Below are positions 45,388 through 51,019 of a DNA stretch of 51,019 nucleotides, piece by piece. The DNA lies in assembly GCA_030447415.1 (NCBI GenBank), contig JAUJOZ010000035.1, positions 1 to 51,019 on the forward strand, given 5' to 3'. Source of the stretch: Thermomicrobiales bacterium. Its GTDB lineage: Bacteria > Chloroflexota > Chloroflexia > Thermomicrobiales > UBA6265. Numbering within the stretch: position 1 is the first letter of the stretch; the number at the start of each line of letters is the position of its first letter. Both the position numbers and the translations under genes were made by a program. Below the pieces are notes generated by a model. It was not told where the DNA came from, ran no database searches, and saw only the letters and a list, made by a program, of their open reading frames with translations.

Positions 45388-45460
45388 CCCATACCCCTCC
45401 CACGCCGGCTCGCCTCCGCGAGCGGCGCCGGTCTCCGCGCGACGCCGGCGACCGCCGATC

Positions 45461-46164
<704 letters not shown>

Positions 46165-46168
<4 letters not shown>

Positions 46169-46911
46169 CCGACGTCGCCTTCCGCGCTCGGGCGGTACTT
46201 CTCGCCCAGGTAGGCCGCCACCACATCCGGGTTCCGCGCGATGGCGGCGGGCGGCCCCTCGGCGATCTTCCGTCCGGAGTCGAGGACGACGACGTGGTCC
46301 GAGACCGGCATCACGACCTCCATCACGTGCTCGACGAGGAGGATGGTCGTCCCGCGCTCGCGGATGGTGCGGATCAGCGCGACAGCGTGCGCCCGCTCCG
46401 TCGGATTGAGACCGGCCATGACCTCGTCCAGCATCAGCAGGCGCGGTTCAGTGGCGAGAGCACGGGTCAGTTCCAGACGCTTCTTCTCCGCGATCGTCAG
46501 GCTGGCGCCGAGGATGCGGGCCCGGTGCGTCAGACCCGTCAGGCTGAGCAACTCCTCGGCGCGGGCCCGCGCCGTCGCGGCGCGGTGGGTCTGGGCGAAG
46601 GCGCCGACCATCACGTTGTCGAGGACGGTCATGTCCGGGAAGGTGCGCACGACCTGGAACGTGCGGGCAAGCCCGGCCTGGAGGACCCGTTCGGCCGGCC
46701 AGCCGGTGATGTCTTGGCCAGCGAAGCGGATGCGGCCGGACGTCGGCGGGAAGAAGCCGGAGATGCAGTTGAAGAGGGTCGTCTTGCCGGCGCCGTTCGG
46801 CCAGCCCAAAGATGCCCCCTTCCTCAATCGCGAAGGAGACATCCCGGTTCGCCTCAAGCCGCCGAAGCGCTTGGTCACGGCGTCCAGCTCCAGGAGGGCC
46901 GCCATCGCCAT
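46165..46911 (-). pseudogene. livG: Branched-chain-type ABC transporter ATPase, LivG, with compensating frameshifts
   Basis: A 248-codon LivG frame is open throughout, but residues about 20-37 are scrambled (GGLRRTGMSPSRLRKGASLG). Another minus-strand frame over the same DNA reads the expected EANRDVSFAIEEGGIFGLA. So two opposite indels at about 46855 and 46800 cancel, and the first Walker A Gly becomes Trp (WPNGAGKTT). Downstream is normal: ARTFQVVRTFPDMTVLDNVM, LSLTGLTHRARILGASLT, LLMLDEVMAGLNPTE and the LLVEHVMEVVMPVSDHVVVL H-loop. If real, ATP binding could be harmed; if the errors are in the assembly, this is an ordinary livG. It overlaps livM by one base and livF by four. Confidence 0.88.
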
Positions 46912-48030
46912 CAGGCTTCGCCCTCCGGCCCCGCCGGGCCGAGGAGCGGCCGTTCCTCCCGCTCCTTGTCCTGGCGCTCGCCCGGCAGCTCCCGGTCCCG
47001 CGGGCGAATACCGCGTCCGCCACCGGCCAGGCGACGGGCGAGGGCGAGGAGGCCATTCGGCTGGAAGACAGAGATGAGGACAATCAACCCGCCGTAGAGG
47101 ACAAGGTCAAGAAGGTTGCCGCCGCCGCCCAGCCAGCTGCGCGTCAGTTCCGAGAGCGGGATCAGCACCATCGCGCCGAGGAGCGGACCGGCCGTGCCGA
47201 CACACCGCCGAGGATGGCCACGAGCGCAATCAAGACCGACAGCTCCAGGCGCATCGTCGTATCAGGGTCAATGAACAGGAGGTACTGGGCGTAGAAGGTG
47301 CCCAACGCGGCGGTCAGGGCGGCGGAGACGACGAGCGCCACCAACTTGTAGCGGAGGACGTCGACCCCGAGGGCGCGCGCCGCCTGCTGGTCGTTCTTGA
47401 TCGCGCGCAGGTAATACCCGACCTTGGAACGCTCGACCGCCACGGCAACGCCGGTGGCGAGCGCGACCAGGGCGAGCGCGACGTAGAAGTACGGCGCCCG
47501 CCCTCGTTGAACTGGAGAAATGCCCAGGAGTCGGTCGGTCGCCGGTCCGGCCCGCGGACGAACGGGATCGAGAGTCCGACCGCCCCTCCGGACATACTCC
47601 CAGTTCGAGACGAGGACGAGGACGATCTCGGCGAGGGCGATCGTGGCGATCGCGAAGTAGTGGCCGCCGAGCCGGAACACCGGGTAGCCGACGACGACGG
47701 CGCAGACGGCGGCGAGCAGGGCCCCCGCCACCATCCCGAGCCAGGGACTGACGTGCCAACGGTCGAGGAGCACGGTCGAGGTGTAGGCGCCGACCCCGAA
47801 GAAGGCCGCGTTGCCGAGCGCACCTTGGCCGGCGAACCCGCCGAGGATGTTCCATGCCTGCGCCAGCGCCGCGTAGAGCAGTACCAGGATGCCGAGGTTG
47901 AGCTGCGACTCGCCGCGGGCGACCAGCGGGAAGGCGAGCGCCGCCAGCCCCAGCCCGCCGGCGGCGAGCCACGGCCGGCGGTCGGGCCGCGTCACGACCG
48001 CGCAGGCGTGCTGGCCGTCGTCGTCGCCAC
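46911..48030 (-). pseudogene. livM: Branched-chain-type ABC transporter permease, LivM, frameshifted
   Basis: A LivM permease spread over several minus-strand frames. A GTG at 48030, 12 bases past the livH stop, opens VATTTASTPARS, then a shift at about 47994 joins TRPDRRPWLAAGGLGLAALA. The body reads AALAQAWNILGGFAGQGALG and AFFGVGAYTSTVLLDRWHVS. At about 47595-47505 the expected AVGLSIPFVRGPDRRPTDSW lies in another frame, after which the first resumes (YFYVALALVALATGVAVAVE). A last shift at about 47200 (an apparent extra GT) moves into LLGAMVLIPLSEL and VLYGGLIVLISVFQPNGLLA. All membrane segments can be found. Either four sequencing errors or genuine decay; the intact neighbours favour errors. 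Confidence 0.85.
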
Positions 48031-48042
48031 GGCGCCCTGGCT

Positions 48043-48927
48043 CTAAAACCGGCCGAACAGACCCTGGGGCCGCACCAGGACGACCGCCAGGTAGAGGCCG
48101 AAGACGACGGCGTACTTGTAGGCCGGTGAGAAGCCGAAGAGGGTGGGGCTGGCGACCTCCACCAGCCCTACCAACAGCCCCGCCACCAGCGCGCCCGGCA
48201 CGCTGCCGAACCCGCCAAGGGCCACGACGATGTAGGCGATCAGGGCGAAGAGGACCCCGACCGACGGGTAGATATAGTAGAAGCTGGCGAGCACCGCCCC
48301 CGCCAGCCCGACGCAGGCCGCGCCGAGCCCCCACCCGAGCGCGAACATCCGGTCGCTGTCGATCCCCATCAGCGCCGCGGTCGCTTTGTCCTCGGCGACC
48401 GCCTGGAGCGCCAGCCCGGTCCGGGTGCGAGCGATAAAGACGTAGAGCGCCGCGAATGCCAGCCCGGCGAGGACCGCGGCCGCGATCTGGGGCATGCCGA
48501 GGGAGACGCCGCCGACGGCGACGCTGCCGCCGAAGATTCGTCCCAACAACGGGTCCGGGATCGAGCGGAAGTCGGGGGACCAGAAGAACTGGGCGAGGCC
48601 GCGCAGCAGCAGGCCGACCCCGAAGGTGGCGAAGATCTGGGCCAGCATCGGCGCGCCCAGGACATGGGCGATGACTCCGCGGTAGGTGAGGACGCCCAAC
48701 CCGAACAGGGCGGCGACGGTGAGCGGCAACGACGCCATCGGATCGAGTCTGGCCAGCTCGCTCGCCCAGAAGGCTGCGTACATTGCCAGCATCAGGAACT
48801 CGCCGTGGGCGAAGTTGACGATCTCCATCAGGCCGAAGATCAACGTCAGCCCGGTCGAGATCAGGGCGTAGACCACGCCGATCAGCAGCCCGCTGACCAC
48901 CGCCTGGAGGAGAATCTCCGCGTCCAC
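48043..48927 (-). CDS. livH: Branched-chain-type ABC transporter permease, LivH
   Basis: A 294-residue permease. Membrane segments include LLIGVVYALISTGLTLIFGL, LMEIVNFAHGEFLMLAMYAA, ASLPLTVAALFGLGVLTYRG, AQIFATFGVGLLLRGLAQFF and GVLFALIAYIVVALGGFGSV. The VNFAHGEF and GGFGSVPGALVAGL blocks are family hallmarks. With LivM it forms the channel. ATG at 48927 starts at the first helix. It is 69 bp after livK, in a gap that holds a strong hairpin. Confidence 0.93.
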   Translation of the reverse strand: MDAEILLQAVVSGLLIGVVYALISTGLTLIFGLMEIVNFAHGEFLMLAMYAAFWASELARLDPMASLPLTVAALFGLGVLTYRGVIAHVLGAPMLAQIFATFGVGLLLRGLAQFFWSPDFRSIPDPLLGRIFGGSVAVGGVSLGMPQIAAAVLAGLAFAALYVFIARTRTGLALQAVAEDKATAALMGIDSDRMFALGWGLGAACVGLAGAVLASFYYIYPSVGVLFALIAYIVVALGGFGSVPGALVAGLLVGLVEVASPTLFGFSPAYKYAVVFGLYLAVVLVRPQGLFGRF

Positions 48928-48951
48928 GTCACCCCCTGAATCGGGCGCTGG

Positions 48952-48986
48952 GAGTCGGGGGTCGGACGACTCCTGACCCCCGACTC
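48952..48986 (-). repeat. Intercistronic hairpin between livK and livH
   Basis: GAGTCGGGGGTC and GACCCCCGACTC pair perfectly over 12 bp with an 11-base loop, directly after the livK stop. In binding-protein operons such stems protect the upstream message or lower readthrough, so that the binding protein is made in excess over the membrane parts. Confidence 0.6.
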
Positions 48987-48995
48987 TCGACTCTG

Positions 48996-50315
48996 TTACC
49001 GCTGGTCCCAGGGCTGGAGCGGGAAGATCGGATCGGCGACGGCGAACTCGGTCGGGAAGACCGTCCGGTACTGCCCCCCCTGGACCTGGACGATGATGCC
49101 GCGCCCCAACTCGTTCTGCTGCTTCTCGTCAAACTTCACCCCGGTCCACGGCATGATCGTGTCGGCCTCGCCCAGGTTCGTCGCCGTCAGCGCCTCCCGG
49201 ATCGCCTCCGGGTCGGTCGAGCAGGCGCGGTTGATGGCCTCGGCCAGCACCGACATGCCGGTGAAGCCGCGGGCCGGCACGTCATACAGATCCTTGCCTG
49301 CCGCCGTGCGGTACATCTCGTTGACCTGGGCGGCCACCGGCTTGACCTGCGTGATGTCGGGCGAGAAGGCCGAGCGGGTGGCGATCCCCTCGGCGTCGGC
49401 GCCGACCGCCGCGACGAAGGCCGGGTCGGCGTAGCCGGCGTCCTGCGCCACGATCATGCTCGGCAGGTAACCGAGCTGCCGCGCCGTCTGCATCGTCAGG
49501 ATCGCGTCGGTGGTGTAGGACGATGGGATCAGCACGTCCGCGCCCTGCCCCTGGAGCGCCTGCACCTCGCTGGTCAGCGACGTGGCGCCCGAGGGGTGAC
49601 GGACCTCGCCGGCGACCTGGAGCCCGCGCTCCGCCGCCTCCGCTTTCAGGGCTTTGGCGCTGTTGACGCCGAAGTCGCTGTCTTCATAGAGCAGCGAGAC
49701 GGTCTCCACGCCCGCGCCCCGCTCCGCGTTCATGGCCTCGACGTAGTCGAAGATACCCTCGGAGAATGTTCCATCGTGGGGCGACGTGCGGAAGAAGTAG
49801 AGGTAACCCTGCTCGGTCAGGTCGGGCGACGACGATTCGGCGTTGAGGAAGGGGATGCCGGCGCGCTCCGCCGCCGAGCTGGCGGTCCGTGTCACCGCGC
49901 TCTGGTAGGCGCCGAAGAGGGCGACGACGCCGTCCTCGATTAGGCGGGTCGCCTCCGACTGCCCGACCTCGGCCTGCCCCTGGCTGTCGGCGAAGACCAG
50001 CTCGATCTGGGCGCCGCCGAGGTTCGGCAGGCCGGCGCCGGCCCCCAGCGGCAGCGCCACGTCTGGCCGGTCCTGGTTGATGATCTCGGCAGCGAGTTGA
50101 AGCGCCGCCCGCTCGTCGGTCCCCACGCTGGCCGCCGTGCCGCTCAGGGGAAGGATGACGCCGATGCGAACGGGCCCCGACGACGCCTCCCCGGTTCCCT
50201 CTGGGCAGGCCGCGGCCGGCGTTCCCTGGGCGGCGACGCCCCGTCCGATCGCGAACATCGGGATGACCAAGGCGAGCACGACCAGGATCCCCAACATTCT
50301 CGCGTGGCGCTGCAT
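48996..50315 (-). CDS. livK: Branched-chain-type ABC substrate-binding protein, LivK
   Basis: A 439-residue exported protein of the peripla_BP_6 class. The signal peptide is at about 5-28 (MLGILVVLALVIPMFAIGRG, VAAQ cleavage); then a short Thr/Pro/Ala stretch with one Cys. The mature domain opens VRIGVILPLSGTAASVGTDE, followed by AAEIINQDRPDV, DSQGQAEVGQSEATRLIEDG, FLNAESSSPDLTEQG, LLYEDSDFGVNSAKALKAEA and MIVAQDAGYADPAF. Such proteins bind branched-chain amino acids, amides, urea or related ligands; operon context suggests 5-oxoproline or a similar lactam. ATG at 50315 has AGGAGGAGAG upstream. It is the first gene after the DUF1445 gene, 106 bp apart. Confidence 0.93.
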   Translation of the reverse strand: MQRHARMLGILVVLALVIPMFAIGRGVAAQGTPAAACPEGTGEASSGPVRIGVILPLSGTAASVGTDERAALQLAAEIINQDRPDVALPLGAGAGLPNLGGAQIELVFADSQGQAEVGQSEATRLIEDGVVALFGAYQSAVTRTASSAAERAGIPFLNAESSSPDLTEQGYLYFFRTSPHDGTFSEGIFDYVEAMNAERGAGVETVSLLYEDSDFGVNSAKALKAEAAERGLQVAGEVRHPSGATSLTSEVQALQGQGADVLIPSSYTTDAILTMQTARQLGYLPSMIVAQDAGYADPAFVAAVGADAEGIATRSAFSPDITQVKPVAAQVNEMYRTAAGKDLYDVPARGFTGMSVLAEAINRACSTDPEAIREALTATNLGEADTIMPWTGVKFDEKQQNELGRGIIVQVQGGQYRTVFPTEFAVADPIFPLQPWDQR

Positions 50316-50421
50316 CGTTCTCTCCTCCTGGCGCACGCCGCCGAATCCTCCGGCCGCCGTCGCGCGATCCCTGCGTCGAACCCTCCCCAAGGACGGCGAA
50401 CCTCCTACGAGGATCAAACGG

Positions 50422-51019
50422 TCAGATCACCGCGAGCGAGGCCACCGGCACGTCGGTGACGAACATGTGGCCGGGCGCGTGGGTGATCATCATGTCGGGT
50501 TTGGCTGCCATCGCCACCGCCTGCGGCGTCACCCCGCAGGCCCAGAAGACCAGCACGTCGCCGGGCTCGATCGCCGGCGGATCACCCCACTCCGGCCGGG
50601 CCAGGTCAGTGATGCCGAGCGCGGCCGGGTCGCCGACGTGCACCGGGGCGCCGTGGACCGCCGGAAAGCGCGAGGTGACCTGGACAGCCCGGACGACCTG
50701 CTCCGCCGGGACCGGCCGCAGCGTGACGACGAGCGGCCCATGGAACCGGCCGGCGGACGTGCACGGCCGGTTCGTCCGGTACATCGGCACGTTGCGCCCG
50801 CAGCACAAGTGCCGCACCGGCACCCCCGCCGCGACGAGCGGTCCTTCGAAGGTGAAGGAGCAGCCGATGAGGAAGGCGACGAGATCGTCTCGCCAGAGGT
50901 CGCGCACGTCGTCCCGCTCCTCGACGAGCTCCCCCTCGCGGTAGACCCGGTAGCGGGGCACGTCGACGCGGAGGTCGGCGCCGGGCGCGACGAGCCGTGG
51001 CTCCGGCGACCCGGCGTCG
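50422..51019 (-). CDS. ycsI: DUF1445 (YcsI/D-glutamate cyclase-like) protein, cut by the window edge
   Basis: About 199 C-terminal residues; the frame stays open to base 51019, so the N-terminus lies outside. Conserved DUF1445 blocks are [40 protein letters not shown], the [14 protein letters not shown] strand, and [20 protein letters not shown] with [12 protein letters not shown]. The family includes Bacillus YcsI and a mammalian D-glutamate cyclase that forms 5-oxo-D-proline. An ATG/GTG around 50961 could be mistaken for the start, but conserved sequence runs past it. It is the most upstream gene seen of the liv-pxp cluster, in line with the ycsF-ycsI-kipI-kipA set of Bacillus. Confidence 0.9.
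   Translation of the reverse strand, partial: DAGSPEPRLVAPGADLRVDVPRYRVYREGELVEERDDVRDLWRDDLVAFLIGCSFTFEGPLVAAGVPVRHLCCGRNVPMYRTNRPCTSAGRFHGPLVVTLRPVPAEQVVRAVQVTSRFPAVHGAPVHVGDPAALGITDLARPEWGDPPAIEPGDVLVFWACGVTPQAVAMAAKPDMMITHAPGHMFVTDVPVASLAVI

Overview
The window reads as a high-GC chromosome segment from a Chloroflexota bacterium, most likely class Thermomicrobia (Sphaerobacter-like). This is inferred from the GC-rich coding style, the AfsR/LuxR-type ATPase regulator, Tat- or Sec-exported proteins with Thr/Pro/Ala-rich linkers after the signal peptide, and scattered single-copy housekeeping genes. No rRNA, phage, insertion sequence or CRISPR array was seen. There is one tRNA, tRNA-Cys(GCA).

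Layout. 1-5.5 kb: a small HTH protein, a LuxR-family ATPase regulator broken by one in-frame TGA, a berberine-bridge-type FAD oxidoreductase, and a small zinc-ribbon protein. 5.7-9.3 kb: ilvE, then a patch of decayed genes on the minus strand (a SnoaL-like remnant and an M20 peptidase tail), then a serine beta-lactamase-like hydrolase. 9.5-12.2 kb: a membrane protein and TlpA-like thioredoxin pair, divergent from an exported Kelch protein. 12.3-17.8 kb: a helicase-associated-domain gene with two frameshifts, a glycosyltransferase, and a DAO-family FAD oxidoreductase. 18.7-22.3 kb: exported intradiol dioxygenase, YceI and a small membrane protein, a sensor-kinase tail, and an exported Fe/Mn superoxide dismutase. 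22.4-28.5 kb: a BTAD-regulator remnant, two DUF1059 genes, Mrp/ApbC, an AI-2E-type permease, a GH1 glycosidase, an ATP-grasp tail and a DUF4438 protein. 28.6-33.2 kb: an SH3/lysozyme-fold exported protein with a long structured leader, divergent from a sulfonate-type ABC operon under a complete SAM-I riboswitch. 33.3-42 kb: a formyltransferase-like enzyme, a YggX-like protein, a small protein plus ATP-grasp ligase pair, purD, NUDIX, tRNA-Cys, a PIG-L deacetylase and a BNR/sialidase-fold exported protein.

42.1 kb to the right edge is one long minus-strand cluster. In transcription order it runs DUF1445/YcsI (cut by the edge), livK, livH, livM, livG, livF, pxpA, pxpB, and pxpC fused to a complete AccB-like biotin carrier. 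The gene content matches the Bacillus ycsF-ycsI-kipI-kipA set with a branched-chain-type amino acid importer added. I infer uptake and ATP-dependent opening of 5-oxoproline, or of a related lactam or glutamate derivative.

The two most distinctive items are the PxpC-AccB fusion inside a transporter operon, and the SAM-I riboswitch whose promoter, aptamer, antiterminator and terminator can all be read directly. At least three genes carry multiple frameshifts (the helicase-like gene, livG, livM) and one carries an in-frame stop. These could be sequencing errors in a draft genome or real decay, and raw reads would decide.
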